Positions 23,816 through 35,827 of a stretch of DNA of 64,000 bases are shown piece after piece. Location: positions 25,327,896-25,391,895 of the forward strand of contig NC_052144.2 in the NCBI RefSeq assembly GCF_016086655.4, read 5' to 3'. The position numbers were made by a program, and so were the translations under genes. How positions within the stretch are numbered: the first letter of the stretch is position 1; each line of letters opens with the position of its first letter. Source of the stretch: Lepeophtheirus salmonis. Its lineage: Eukaryota; Arthropoda; Copepoda; Siphonostomatoida; Caligidae. Under the pieces are notes generated by a model, which worked only from the letters and a program-made list of their open reading frames with translations, was not told the DNA's origin and did no database searches.

Positions 23816-26660
23816 GACATAAACGGATTCCTTAGTAATCCAAGGGTCATTTGTCAGACCTTTGCATTGAAATAATTTAATTCGTGAATTAGCTTTAGAG
23901 GATCCATAAAGCTCCAAAATTTGCAGAATTAGCGATAGTGGAACGGCCAAGAAAATTAGTTGAATAGCGTTTAGCGAACTAACAAAAAATTAGTGAGTGG
24001 CCACTTCTGATATTTAGTTACTCCAACTTAGCAAATTGATATTTTAGTAATATATAACTTTACTTGTCCTTAGTAAGTGTTACATGTGATAGTATAACTA
24101 TTAGTGAACTATTTGAATAATTTTTTTACCATTATACTTTATATCTCTGAATTCATTAGTTTCAGTAATTGAATATTGAGTCAAGTAGGGCTTTTTGGCA
24201 TTGAGTCAAGTCGAGTTCTTTGCATTAGTGACATAAAAATATATTTTCATTCAATTGATACAATTTAAATTAAAGTAATTCGATTACTTTTTTCCATTTA
24301 AATAGCAAATCTGTGAGATTTGAAATTCTGAAACTTTTTGATAGAGTTATAGAATAGTGGTTGGACCGAGTAGTAGTATTAATAAATAGGTTAAAAACCA
24401 CTCTTGTAGAGAATAAAATATTTCAAGACTAATAAATATCACAAGACAATAAATTTTTTACACAGATTTAGCAAAAGGTTAGCCGGGGTTGCTCAGGCCA
24501 AGGAGGGAGGGGGAAATCAAAGTGACAATGGTTTATGTGATTTTTTAATGTTTAGACCCCTTCGATACGGGTAAGCGTTAGGGTATTCCATAATAAATTA
24601 TAATATAGCGCCTGCATATTATTTAAAATGTATTATTAAAAAAATTGTGTTATAAACTTCCAATAAAATACCAACATGTATGCATAAAAAAAATTCTAGA
24701 TGAGAAGTCCATCTTTTACTTTTGCCAAAATTTGTCAATTCAAAATTTGGGAAGGAAATTGTAAAAAACAGAGGTAGGTTCTAATGACTTTTAATTTTCA
24801 TAGCAAGTTTTAAAAAAATATCATGAGCTGGCATATTTGCACACCTAACTTTATTTAATTCTCCATTAAATTCAACTCAATCCTCTTCTAATTCAATTAA
24901 CCTCAATTCAAAAAGTAATTCCTTCCTAGAATGAACTAGAAGGAAATACCCCATTAAAGTATGTATACATTAATAAATAAAAATCATTTGACATAAAAAT
25001 TAATGGATTATTTATGCTCATTTTCTGATGCATTACATTCATTCTGTAGATGAAATAATTTATGTCGTTTATGTCGATTTATAACGTCGATTGGCATTAA
25101 AGTTCATAAATTAAGGAGGCATTAAAATTAGTAATGTGGTTTGTAACAATAAATGTGTATTTCAAACTTTTTCTATTACTTATCTATTAGAAAGGGGGTT
25201 AAGTAAACTTTTTGTGAATTTGTGGCGTTCAGAAAATCTTACATTTAATTTTTTTCTTTAATTACTTGATCACTTTACCCAAAAATTCACATTTGCATAT
25301 TTAAAATAGTTATTATATATTCGAATATATATAGATCTATATTCAATAGAGAGTTTAAAAACATTAAGAATCATAGTCCAAAGAGCCTCGGAATTAATAA
25401 AGTGATGTCCTTAATCATAAGGTTCTGCAAGTTACAAAAAAATCAATTCAATGTTATCCTTTAAAACCTGTTTTATCTAATATATAATGGTAAAAAAGAC
25501 ATTTTCATACACAAATCATGTTTCTAGCTTCAATATTAAGGAAGTTATGACACATTTATCATCGAAATTTCATCCCTTTTTTTCCTACTGTTTATGTTAA
25601 TGTTACACCAAAAGTTGTGATCTAATATGATATTTCAATAAAACAACACAACTTTCTTTAACATCAAGAAATTTTCAGAAATTATAGAATATACAATATT
25701 GTGCAAAAAATATTACTTTGAAATACCTGAAAATGAAAAAATAATAAAGATAATTAGACAAAGTACTTTCATATTGCGCAGTAAAAAAGATTAAAGGTAC
25801 TAATGTCGCATTTAAATTTGTGTACTTGTCATCGACAAATAAAGTTAAAAACTTTAGAAAATACTAGCTGAATAAATTTCTTAATGTACATTATACCTTT
25901 AATTTGGTCCATTATACTTGATCTTGCACTTTAAATGCTATTTTGAGATAACTTTTTTTCTAGTAAATGGTGCGATTAAACAAACCAATATATTGAATAA
26001 AAAAAAATTAAAATGGGTGAACGTATAAAAAGTTATTTACCTTCAATATAAATAACGTCAAATTGATTTTCTGCATTTAAGGATTGAAAATCCAGCGTTT
26101 CTATGGAAATCTCCAAGACTTTTCTAGACTTTAGCGCACACCTTCTGCAATTTTTTTTCGCACAGTAAATCGGCATTTTGTAACATACCTACATAAGGGG
26201 AGGAAAAAATGGAATTCACGTCTCGCCCTGAAGAAGCCTGTATTATCTTGCAGACCTGATGTAATCTGTATTCAGGATGTTAAATCCAAAGTTTCTTCAG
26301 CTTGTAAATCATAAATCATTCTATGGTTTCTTTACAAGGAATCATTTGACAAGAGGGGCGCTGACGCTTGTGTCAAAACATAGATATTATTATTCTATTA
26401 TGTAATTTAAAAAAATAACACCAAAAGTAGGGGGAATTCCTCCTCCAGAGCCAGATGATAACATAACGACTATATATTAAAGAATGAACAAAAAAGAACT
26501 ATAGTACCAATCTTTTTTACTTTTCTAATCTCAAAAATATTTTTTCTACATTCTGCCTATCCCTACTTATTAGTATACTGACTGTTTATTTTTGGGACTC
26601 GAATTTTATTTTGTTAAATTATGAACAATGTCTAATTTTTTATGAAAAATTGGGTAACCA
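23816..26660. other. Long unassigned AT-rich interval
   Basis: Holds a short direct repeat, ATTGAGTCAAGT, at about 24175 and 24203, and otherwise AT-rich sequence without open frames above 60 codons. The stretch 26160-26450 is less AT-rich and unique-looking (TCTCGCCCTGAAGAAGCC) but has stops in all frames. No gene or element is supported. Confidence 0.4.
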
Positions 26661-26663
26661 GTA

Positions 26664-26990
26664 ACGACTAAAGTTGGGTTTTGATTTCAAATCCTAGACT
26701 TGTCTGAAACCGTTATAACTTTTATTGGGGGAAAGTAATTCCGTCTTGATTGGCCTCCTTCGAAGTTTGTTGGAGACCAATTTCATAGACAAATTGTTTA
26801 TGAAATTGTACAATGACGTCATATGAAGTTTAAAATGTTTCATATGCTTATAATTCGTACTAATGGGTAGGAAAGAAAATTAGTTTATGAAGTGAGACCG
26901 GTAAAATCGATCCACAATTAGAAAAAGATTAAAGTTCTGTGTGACACCTCGATTTCGAGCGAAATATCAGTCCATATTGGTGTATAGTAA
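26664..26990 (-). mobile_element. Family B element, partial inverted copy
   Basis: AAAGTTGGGTTTTGATTTCA...ATCCTAGACTTGTCTG aligns with the right end of the 52.8-kb copy (GTGTTGGGTTTAGGTCTGG...). Further in, GTACAATGACGTCATATGAA matches GTACAATGGCGTTATATGAA at about 53030. The far terminus is not recognisable, so this copy is truncated or diverged. Confidence 0.5.
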
Positions 26991-27009
26991 ATTACTAAAG
27001 ACTGAGTTG

Positions 27010-27215
27010 AAAATGAACATGGTGACCCTGACTATTTCAAAATGTTTGAGAGGAGAATAGCTCAGCGGACATTTCGTTTCATTCAATTAGCTGTGAGCAA
27101 CTATGCGATAAAGAAAATCAGATATCAACAGAAATTACTCAATTTTCGATACTCAATTCTTCTATGAGTCCAACTATAACTTACACTTATCACTTTGCAA
27201 CCACTCGTCATTGTT
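27010..27215 (+). repeat. Dispersed repeat A, divergent copy
   Basis: AACATGGTGACCCTGACTAT, AAATGTTTGAGAGGAG, AGCTGTGAGCAA, then GATACTCAATTCTTCTATGA, GTCCAACTATAACTTACA. Each block is a diverged version of the family A order. The minus-strand 107-codon frame 27125-27448 overlaps it and is therefore not called. Confidence 0.5.
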
Positions 27216-27239
27216 ACTCTCACATCAGAAAAAAGTACC

Positions 27240-27660
27240 ATTGAAGTTACTTGTACTCGATAGTTTTTATAGCTCACCTTTTTGAACAACGTAATAGCAA
27301 ATCCAAGGTGTTTGAGAACAGATTTGGCCACTTGTACAAAGACTTGAGTCTTCTCATAGCCATAGGCATTCAACCTTACCACAAAATACCAACCGACAAA
27401 TATATTTGGAAGAAAAATCTGGTGTTGGTTGATAATGTCAACAATCAACTTCTGAAAGAATTGAAAGACAAATGTCAGAAAATGCAGTTGCAGGAAACGG
27501 ATGACTACTAACTATATTTGGTAGTCCAGCCAATACAACTCTGCCCACATTTGCGGGCCTGGAGAGGGTCTTTACTGTGGGTTCAATCACAGCCAAACCA
27601 ATGGATTTATTTTCCTGAAATTTTTCATGTGGATTTTTAAGGATCAAGAAACGGTTCTGG
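27240..27660. pseudogene. Protein-like open segment of unknown family
   Basis: On the plus strand an 86-codon frame (27251-27511) ends NQLLKELKDKCQKMQLQETD before its stop, with a charged helical character. On the minus strand a 69-codon frame (27438-27647) contains SIGLAVIEPTVKTLSRPANV. Both have less AT-biased residue use than surrounding frames, but I recognise neither, and at most one can be real. The segment lies between a family A copy and the 215-bp tandem array and is less AT-rich than average. Either a decayed coding exon or a diverged transposon is possible. Confidence 0.2.
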
Positions 27661-27724
27661 TACTAATTTTTTGCCCTTCAAGGCCATGTCGGACTTTAAA
27701 TAGTATTTTTTACCACTTCAACTA

Positions 27725-28450
27725 TACAACCTGAGATCCGGGGAGTATTTAGGATATTAGAAGGGTTCTTTGATGCTCAGGGAACGGCGGTGTAAGAATT
27801 TATCCTGCCTCAGGGATCAGCAACTCATATACAAAGACCGTGGAGGGGGGGGGGTATTCTAGCATATTAGAAGAGGTTTTTGGTGCTTAAAAATGCGCCG
27901 GCGGTGCAGTTTAAACTGCCTTCGATTCCGGTACTTCACCTGTACTACCTGAGAGTCGGAGTTTATTTTGGGATTTTATGAGAGTTCATTGAAGGTCTAG
28001 GAAGGGTCGGCGCAGAAATTGAGCTTACCTCGGCCCCAGCAGTTAACCCGCACATCCCATGGGCTGGGGTGTATTATAAAATATTTGAAGAGGTCCTTGA
28101 TGCCTAGAAATACAGCAGCGTTAGAGTTTAAACAGTATTTTAGCCTAGCACTTCACCTGTACAAACTCAGACCCGGGATATATTTTGGGATATTAAGTGG
28201 GTTTGCTCATGGCAGCGGCATAGGAGAAATTTAGGTTGACTCGGACCCAGCAGTTCACGTGCACAACCCGTGAACTTGGGTATATTGGAAGGGTTCCTTT
28301 GTACCTAGAAACGCAGAAGCGGTAGATTTTAAACAGAACTTTAGTCCAGTACTTCTCATATATAACATATGAGCCGGGGTGTTTTTTGGGATATAAAGAG
28401 GGTTCATTTATGCTCAGGGAAGGGGTGGAGGAGTAATTGAGCTTTCCTTG
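27725..28450 (+). repeat. Tandem array, ~203-218-bp units, ~3.4 copies
   Basis: Equivalent points CTGAGATCCGGGG (27731), CTGAGAGTCGGAG (27949), CTCAGACCCGGG (28166) and ATGAGCCGGGG (28369) are spaced 218, 217 and 203 bp. Each unit has TTTGGGATATTAAG..GGGTTC-, GATGCTCAGGGAA-, GGAGAAATTGAGCTTACCTC- and CGGACCCAGCAGTTCACC-like blocks. A half-unit resemblance (two ~100-bp halves) suggests an older duplication. It is markedly more G+C-rich than the window. The units are diverged from each other, so it is an old array. The 71-codon frame inside is not a gene. Confidence 0.8.
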
Positions 28451-28573
28451 GGCCCAGCATACTCATATCCATAACAAAAGCAGAATAGTTCTTAAAATTT
28501 TGGGGTCTTTATTTTTTGCTTTAAATTAGCAGGAGAGTTCTTTATTAATTTTAATTTCTTAATGTCCCGGCAG

Positions 28574-28824
28574 GGCTGGGCAAACCTACTCAAGTATTCA
28601 TTATTATGACTTTATAATTGTATTTATTAGAAGATAATTCAAGAAATAAAACTATTATTTGAGATATATTTGAATATTTATTTCTATAATTTTTTTGATT
28701 TCTAATAAATAATTTGGTACGGTACGGACGTATATACATAAGGGGTACATAACCATAATCTGAAAAATGTTTAATGGTACGGAGGTACGGATATAGAACC
28801 AAAAATTTTGTTACGCTCCCCAGC
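28574..28824. mobile_element. Possible hAT-like miniature element
   Basis: Begins CAGGGCTGGGCAAA and ends GTTACGCTCCCCAGCTTTC, whose reverse complement GAAAGCTGGGGAGCGTAAC resembles the left end. The interior has repeated GGTACGG/GGTACGGAGGTACGG motifs, also seen near 61590-61640. No convincing 8-bp duplication was found, so this is weaker than the 10.7-kb element. Confidence 0.35.
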
Positions 28825-28925
28825 TTTCCTTATATATTCTCTCTTCAAGAATAAAAGTATAATGCTGACAGATTTGTAAAATATAAAGTACCTATTTAGG
28901 TAGCAACTCCAACTTCCATTATCAA
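28825..28925 (+). repeat. Repeat A distal fragment
   Basis: TTCTCTCTTCAAGAATAAAA and CTATTTAGGTAGCAACTCC match the distal module of family A at 40960-41040 and 49955-50030. Confidence 0.5.
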
Positions 28926-29300
28926 AAATTATCATCAATGCAAGTTAGATAAGATAAAATATTTTTTGCTGTGCTAAACATTAGTCATCATAACATTCCT
29001 TTCCTCTTCTTTTTTTAATATACTTCCTCCATTGAATGTACTTTAAATTGGATAGGTTAGTATATTATTTTAAGAGCTATATATAAATATTTAATAAAAT
29101 ATATTTTTACACTCTTAAATTTTATTAAATAGGAATGCCAAATCGTTGTATTACCCAAGATGTAAAACAGGCAATCTAGGTTATCAAAAAATACAGAATA
29201 CGTTATCTTTTTTATCGAATTTTATGAGTTAGAAATAGATCAAGACTATCAAAAAAGTTAGGGCCGATTAAACTTATCCTTCAAATACCAAGAAACTTCA
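28926..29300. other. Unassigned AT-rich interval
   Basis: Contains a small inverted repeat (ATTTAATAAAAT / ATTTTATTAAAT at about 29090-29130). No gene is seen. Confidence 0.4.
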
Positions 29301-29304
29301 AATG

Positions 29305-29480
29305 CTGAATTACTTTAAAATATTTAATAGAGATTAGTGGCCTCTCTGCATCATCAGAAATGTTATTCATAGTAGTTATATTTTTGTCCAATTACTAATA
29401 AAAAATTTGGAATAACAATACACTCTAAAAATTAATGACAAATACGCAAAGCAATCGGCCTTTATTTGTTGATGCTACTA
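29305..29480 (+). pseudogene. Possible hAT transposase C-terminal relic
   Basis: One plus-strand frame reads KYLIEISGLSASSEMLF, then VVIFLSNY and a stop. The pattern ...SA(S)SE.LFS... followed by ..SNKR is the hallmark of the hAT dimerisation domain near the C-terminus (established). The match rests on one ~25-residue stretch interrupted by stops, so it is tentative. No termini were found. Confidence 0.35.
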
Positions 29481-31440
29481 CCCAGCAAATGAAAGTGACA
29501 GATTTAATAATAATAATTTCATTAAAAAATGTAGATTTGGTCATAGTTTACCTAACAAAACAAACATCATCCGTGTGAAAATACTTTTTTTATTCATGAG
29601 AAATTGTGTCACAGGAAAAGGGATTATTTAAGCGAAAAACTTTGATAGGAAAATTTGTAGTCCTGATCAAAGAACCATATCAAAAATATATATTGTAAAT
29701 ATATTAAAGTTAAGTCTAATAGTATCTAATAAAATTGTTTTTATAAATGTTATTTTCATAGTTTTTTTTAAAGTCGTTTATATTTTTTATCTGTTACAAA
29801 TCATTACATACCTTATTATTGATCTTGTTTCTCGAAAAGATTGTAAAGAATCCAAATTTGGGGGAGGGGTATTTATTTTACGCACGTAGCTGTGTTTGTT
29901 ATGACGACCAATGTATTTTTTTATTTTTCTAGATTCGTCCTTTGTTTTTGTTTTTTCTTGCCCTGCAAATAGTTTTATGAGGTAAAAAACGTTTCATTCA
30001 AGAAATAGGAAAAAGGAAAAAATATATATTCTTGGAATCATTTTTTTTTCTATTTCTAATTAATAATTATCTACTTTGTCTTTTTTCGGATGCAAAATCA
30101 TACTAATATCTACTCACACTTACTAAAAGGGTTGTTTCAGATGTAAGAAAAAGTTACAATATATAGTTATATATGTATTATACCTATAAAAAGGTGATTT
30201 TTTTTGGTATATTGCACATGTGCAACAAAAAACATTTAAGGGTTAAAATTTTTGAAAATGTAGAAGCTTCGCCTGAATTCCATTAGGTATGTCTCTTTAT
30301 AGACTTTTTTTTTTTTTTTTTTGGCGAGCCACATAAAGGTCCATGGGCTGTAGTTTGCCCTCCCTTACATTATAATATATAGGATATATAATTAACAAAT
30401 TGCATGATCATACATATTAAACAATGCACAATGATGTATTAGACTCACGATTTCCCTGAGGGACACTCTTTGCAAAATATACTAATTAACTTTGAGTTAT
30501 TCATTTCATGGCTTAATTCATCATTCTGGCTCCATTCACTAATGCAAGAAATATATATATAATTGTAAATATATTTTCCATTTAATAGCCCCATTATTAG
30601 TACCTATTTAATATTCAATAAAAAAAATTGACCTTTCTATACAATCCCTTATTTATTTGATAAAGATCTGCAAATTCGTTGAAGATATTTGCTTCTAATC
30701 TCAACGGAATAGCATATTTAATATTTTTTTTTATGGAATGATGGATCAGCTTCTTTTTTCTTTTTTTGAAGAAGTGAGTCATTGGGATACTTATTAGATC
30801 TTTCTTGTAGCCAATGTGCCCTAAGGTCCAAGGCAATTATAAAAGAATACAAAATGCAAAAATGTCCAGTATATCTACATTAGACTGGTCCGTTTTAGGT
30901 TAATATTTTGATCCCCCAGCATTTTCTGCTTGGAACAATAAAAAAACTGTTCTTAGTAAAGCTTGAGGTCTTTTAGCCAAATTTTGCCATGGCACATGCT
31001 ATTTACCTTTTCCCCGTTTTATTAAACCTAACACAGGATAATGTTCCTCCCTTTTATTCAACAACTATCACTTTAAAGAATGTTAAATTTTGAAATGTTA
31101 AGTTCGATAAAATAGAGACACCGCGACTAAGATGGTCATGTAAGTTCATCTCAACCCTTAAATGTTTAGTAAATCGATAACTGATGATGAAGACAGGAGC
31201 ATCGAAGATATATTATTGTTTGTATTTTTAAAATTATATTATTTTATGTATCGCTATATTGTTGGGTAGACTAAAATATATTTTTACATAGTCTGTAAAA
31301 CATAAGTGTTAATAATAAAGGGTTAATTTGAAAATAAAACGTTTATCGATGATGTATTTTATCGCAATCCCTCTTGAAGTATTTCATTATATTTTTAATC
31401 TGTATTTTGTTACATAATAGGTATAGGTAAAACAAATCTA
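29481..31440. other. Unassigned AT-rich interval
   Basis: AT-rich with T-runs (for example about 30307-30325, 18 or more T). Only chance-length frames, including 73 codons on the minus strand at 30615-30836. Nothing else is supported. Confidence 0.4.
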
Positions 31441-31444
31441 TTAT

Positions 31445-31790
31445 TTTACCAGCAGATGGCTTTAGTAATATGTATCTCGCGTTGTATAAGTGTGATCAGT
31501 TGACTTTCTGGACTCAGGTTTGTTTGAGTGCAAATCAAAGATGGACATCAACAAAGAGAAGATACTCCATATTTTACAGTTTTTATTCGATAAAGGTAAA
31601 AACGCAAGCCAGGCGTTCGAAAATGCAAATAGTGTTTTTGGTCCTGAAATTTTGTTTTGAGGATTCTGTTCTAGTAATTTTGATGTCAAAGATGCACCAG
31701 CCTCAAGAAGGACAATTGTTGAAAATGTGGATAAAATAATGGAATTTGTCGAGTTCGACCTTCATGTAAGTACTGTTTTGATAGCCCAGG
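31445..31790 (+). pseudogene. Mariner transposase N-terminal relic
   Basis: From ATG at 31541 the frame reads MDINKEKILHILQFLFDKGK then NASQAFENANSVFGP, followed by a frame change and then FDVKDAPASRRTIVENVDKI and VEFDLHVSTVLIAQ. This is the first helix-turn-helix region, the FDVKDxPxSGRP linker and the second helix-turn-helix of a mariner transposase (established architecture). Part of the first-to-second domain link is deleted, and the catalytic part and 3' end are gone. It is related in style to, but distinct from, the 41.1-kb copy. Confidence 0.75.
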
Positions 31791-32484
31791 TGATAAACAT
31801 TCATAGAAAAATATACAAAACCCAATAAAATAATGAATTTTTTTATTACACCTTAAATATATATCGATAATCTAAATATAAACCCAATTTAAAAACAATA
31901 AAAAACAACCTAAAATGATTAAAAACAAGGTCCACAATATTTTAAACTGACAAAAGAAATACTAAAAGAATATAAAAAATACAATTTAAAATGATACAAG
32001 AGACCTAAAAATGACCAATTTTAACACAAAAATAACATATTTTCCAAACTAATGTGTCTGTTTACCATGCAAAAAATACCCCATTTCTCACGATTGTCTT
32101 TAATCCAAGAAAGAGTATCTTTTATAGCCAGTATATTGGATTGGAAAACAGTATTTTGAGGAGTGAGGTTTATGGAAGTTTCTCCCCCACTACTTGATTA
32201 CCTTTAGTGATTACAAATTCCAAACCAAGAAACGGGACAGTCTAATGTCCAGGCAAAGAATATTATTCATTTTTTGTTCTTGATTATTTACGAATATCAA
32301 CTTTGATCTGTTGCCAATGATTAATCCTTCTCTTTCCATGGATCGTCTTCAAGTAACATGATCATGTAAAAGGAATTTTCTTGGATTTTATTGGATAACA
32401 TTTAAGCACAATAGGGTTTCCAATAATAAATAATAGATTATTTCATTTTTATTGTTTTTACCCTTGAGAAATATGGAGGTATTT
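31791..32484. other. Unassigned AT-rich interval
   Basis: AT-rich without recognisable features. 31830-32040 is dominated by AAAACAA/TAAAAT-like low-complexity sequence. Confidence 0.4.
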
Positions 32485-32790
32485 GTACAGTGTACAATAT
32501 CGTGTATAAGTTGTAACTTGTATAAGTAAAGTGTACAAGCTGTAATAACCAAAAAATGCGATGATTAATTATTAATGAAGTATTTCGAGTCTAATATGCA
32601 ATGAGAAAAATGCAATAATTAAATATTCCTTCAATTCTTAATGTATTAATAATGTAAGTTTTAAATTTATTAATAAAAATACTAATTGATAAGTAATTGT
32701 ATAGTGTCACATTATAAAGTTCAAATATCCAAAGTTATATAACTCGTAAATAAACCTTGTAATTTCAATAAATAAAATAAAAAAATTTTT
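32485..32790 (+). mobile_element. Element G, copy 2 (right end lost)
   Basis: GTACAGTGTACAATATCG, ATAAGTTGTAACTTGTATAA and GTAAAGTGTACAAGC align with the left end of 11017-11402. The interior AAAGTTC..CCAAAGTTATATAA and CTCGTAAATAAA also align. The matching right end is not seen. Confidence 0.6.
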
Positions 32791-32879
32791 TCATAACACA
32801 GGGGAACAATTAGTGGTGAAAATTTTGTACAAATGAATTGCCGACAATAATTGAATTCATCTGTGAGAGCAGAATTAAA

Positions 32880-33110
32880 AAAATCTGGGATTATAATAGT
32901 AATCCGGGACTATAATCGTTCAGAGTCATTTTTAACCTTAAAACAATCCCAAATTAAAAATAGGATTAATAAAACTTAAATAGATGTGTTTTTATTGATT
33001 CTGTATCTTCTTCTGAAATTGATATATTTCCATTTTCAGGCTGAAAAATGACACACTTTTTAGACCTTTATCACTTATTCATAACACATAGTGATGAGAA
33101 ATATCATACC
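32880..33110 (-). mobile_element. Element K tail, inverted copy
   Basis: The reverse complement gives CTCATCACTATGTGTTATGA, TTTTTCAGCCTGAAAATGGA, AAGTTTTATTAATCCTATTT and GATTGTTTTAAGG, matching 9980-10175 block by block. The inverted-repeat arm is cut off at about 33105, where a mariner relic starts. Confidence 0.65.
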
Positions 33111-33114
33111 AAGA

Positions 33115-33400
33115 CGTAGTAGCTCCATGTCATCGCGGCGCTTTGACCCCAGCTTTCCTAAGAGACAACTTTCCTGACTTTTGGGACCTCAATATGTGGA
33201 CTCCAGACTTGAACCTCTTGGAATATTAGGCACCTCTGGAGGTGAGGGTGTGTGCTACTCCTCACAGGAGTGTCCAGTATTATCTGGAGGGTTTCATCAT
33301 ACTCAAGGTCTGCAGGGGATTTAGGCATCGAGCTGAGGCAATTATTATAGCTAAGGGCTAATGCATTTAATAAAAGTAGTTCCGTGCACTATTTTCAGAG
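33115..33400 (+). pseudogene. Mariner/Tc1-type transposase C-terminal relic
   Basis: A plus-strand frame reads FPDFWDLNMWTPDLNLLEY, a decayed form of the ...WPPxSPDLNPLDY motif near the third catalytic residue of mariner-type transposases. This is followed by APLEVRVCATP and, after frame changes, a segment ending FRHRAEAIIIAKG like the usual C-terminus. Stops interrupt it, and no N-terminal part or terminal repeats were found. Confidence 0.55.
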
Positions 33401-33639
33401 GATTTTTTAAAATAAATGCCCCAAAATACATTTTGTTTAAATTTTACTCTTAAAAAAATGAAAAAAATATAATGTAGTATTTATTAATTAGTCTGGTTTT
33501 TTGTTTTGTTTTTTGTCATATTTATGGAATACAAAACGGTAAAACAAATCAGTTTGAAATTTAGCAAGTAGACGTATAAAATAAAAAAGCAAATGGCAAT
33601 GATTTTTTGCTGCCTCTGTAGTCATTAAGAAGCTGTATT

Positions 33640-33809
33640 TGACCGAAAATGAATGGAAAAATATTATTTCCCTTATTTCTTTCTATATCTCTCTATCTTT
33701 TTCAACATCTCTCTCTTCACATACCTTCATTCTTTGTTTCTATTCCCCTCTTCTCCACATTTTTTTCCTTTTTTTCATTCAGACCTGTAACGCGGGTATT
33801 CTTTGCTAG
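33640..33809 (+). mobile_element. Helitron-like 3' end
   Basis: A pyrimidine-rich tract (33660-33780, TCTCTCT/TTTTCTT type) leads into a short hairpin ACCTG-taacg-CGGGT (33783-33797), then about 8 bases and CTAG at 33806-33809 followed by T. Hairpin, CTRR end and insertion before a T are the defining 3' signature of Helitrons (established). The 5' start was not located, so the element's length is unknown. The 118-codon frame over the pyrimidine tract is a composition artefact. Confidence 0.5.
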
Positions 33810-34324
33810 TAATATAAACCAGGATTATTATTTACCAGTCAGCAGGATTATATATAGGGTAAGTTACGCATCGTCGGGCACCTCGAAGTGGTGTTTATGT
33901 TCATATACTTTATATAGACGTCATGCTTTATATTTGAGATTTTTTAAAATAAACACATTGATAAATATGTTAGTAGGAAGTTTTGTATCAAAATATTTTC
34001 ATTAAAATATCGAATAAAGAGGTAAGTGAAGATTTAAAAACACTATCAAAAAATGCCCAAAATTCATAAATTGGGACAAGTTTCAAATCAAAATTTGTAA
34101 TTTCGGACGTTATTCGAATCATGTTTCTTTATTTCAGATACCATGAAATAGCAAAAATCTAGGAGATAAATATTTATAGGAGTGCAAATGCTGTTAGATT
34201 ATTTATCTCTTGGGTAGATAAAATTCAAAATACAACGTACCTACTCCTGTACGCAGGGGAATCCTTGATTGTTTGGTAATCCTTGAGATGAAGGATCTCA
34301 TATTATTTTATGAGAACGAATAGG

Positions 34325-35675
34325 GGGAGGAACAGCCACACGGTACATAAATTAGAATAAGAAATTATAAAAAGAAACATCCCTCCCCCTTATGTCATAT
34401 TAATAATTAATATAATTTATAAAGGATCATGTCTGTGTTTCCAACTCCGTTTCGGGAAAGAATATAATGGACCCAGTTCTGCGATATGATAACATATATT
34501 CTATGGATACCTCCAATATCCCATTCACTGTTAAATCTCTACTCGGATTCTAACTCTAGCCAAGTATCTATGGAGTCTTTCGGAGTCCAAGTAACTTCAC
34601 TTCAACTCATGGAACCTCGGGAAGTAATCAACTTTGCAAAGATGTGTTATAATTCTCGTGTCTTGTTTGCTCCTATCGTCAACTCCAGAAAGTTGAATCC
34701 TCATTTCCAATACGATCCTATATTTCATTGAGACTCTTCCATGCCAAAATTAATATCATCCTAATAACATGTTGGATCAATTATGAAGAGGAATTGTCTA
34801 ACTCTAAATCCTTAATTTACTTCAACAGTCAAGAGTTATCATTTATATTTCTATCGATGATGTTTATGTTCTAGCCTTTCACATTTTTTGGTTTGATTTA
34901 TCAATATTAATTACAACATCACTATCTGCTTTAGACATCTTTGCATTACCGTTCTACAAAATCCAAGTTATTCTCTTTGTTGAGAAGGGCTTCATATTTA
35001 AGAATACAAAACGGCGCTGAGCTCCTACAGGATTAAGGAACTAATAAATTACAATTTGCCACTCCGTTATTGCTAAATTCAGTTTTCATTGATTCAATGA
35101 TTAAAGATTGCATTCATATTTTCTAATCTATTGTTTTATTAATCAATTAATTTAATATTATAATATACAATTCATTTATGAATTAATTCGAGTTCTTAAT
35201 TGCTTAATTAGTTCGAATATATCGCTTTGATTGGGTAATGAACTATGGGAAAGGTGGAACATAATATTGGCTAAATATTCTTCTGTCGTCTTCTCACATT
35301 TTTCCCTACATAAAAGGTATTCATCTAAATGATTTCAAGATTCTACTTCCCACATTGACTGTCAGGGGATTCATAACAATTATTTATGCTTGAAAACGAA
35401 ATGTTGATAATTTCCCAAGGTGATGTTTAGGAGTGAAGTGACTCGAACTCTGATACTTCATACCATACTTGGACAGTTCTAATTTGGAGAGAGATTTAAC
35501 CGTCAATCAAATATGTATTGGAGGTATCCATGGGATAAATGGCATTATCTTGCCAAAGTGGGTACGTTATATTCCTGGATGTATGGATGTAAACGTGATC
35601 CCTTTTATTAATTATTAATATAATTGGTATGAGGCCTCAGGTAGTTGAATGTACCGTACGTCTCTTCCTCCTTTT
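34325..35675. repeat. Large foldback element, ~340-bp inverted arms
   Basis: Left arm 34325-34665 and right arm 35365-35675 are reverse complements with about 75-80% identity by eye and small indels. Anchors: CGGTACAT (34341) with ATGTACCG (35649); ATTAATAATTAATATAATT with its counterpart at about 35600; GGATACCTCCAAT (34505-34517) with ATTGGAGGTATCC (35517-35529); GTTAAATCTCT; and CCAAGTA...GAGTC..AAGTnACTTCAC. The ~700-bp loop has no recognisable coding. The 81-codon frame at 34486-34731 lies in the left arm. Either a foldback transposon or an inverted duplication. Confidence 0.75.
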
Positions 35676-35777
35676 CTTCCTTCTGATGAACAGCTATTTG
35701 AATGATATTCTGTTTGGTATCTAGCTATTTATTTGGCTATTTAGTGAGCTATTTGTTATTTTATTCCATTTAAAACA

Positions 35778-35827
35778 CTGTCCGATAATATGAATTTGTC
35801 AATTATTTGGTTCATATTATCAGACAG
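35778..35827. repeat. Short hairpin, 17-bp stem
   Basis: CTGTCCGATAATATGAA and TTCATATTATCAGACAG pair over 17 bp with one mismatch around a 16-base loop. No poly-T tail follows. It may be a transposon end fragment. Confidence 0.5.

Noticed and set aside
27125..27448. 107-codon minus-strand frame as a gene
   Set aside because: About 90 bp overlap a repeat A copy, and the length is within chance.
33649..34005. 118-codon plus-strand open frame
   Set aside because: Lies on the pyrimidine-rich tract of the Helitron-like end; Ser/Leu/Phe composition follows from TCT/TTT repeats, and the length is at the chance limit.
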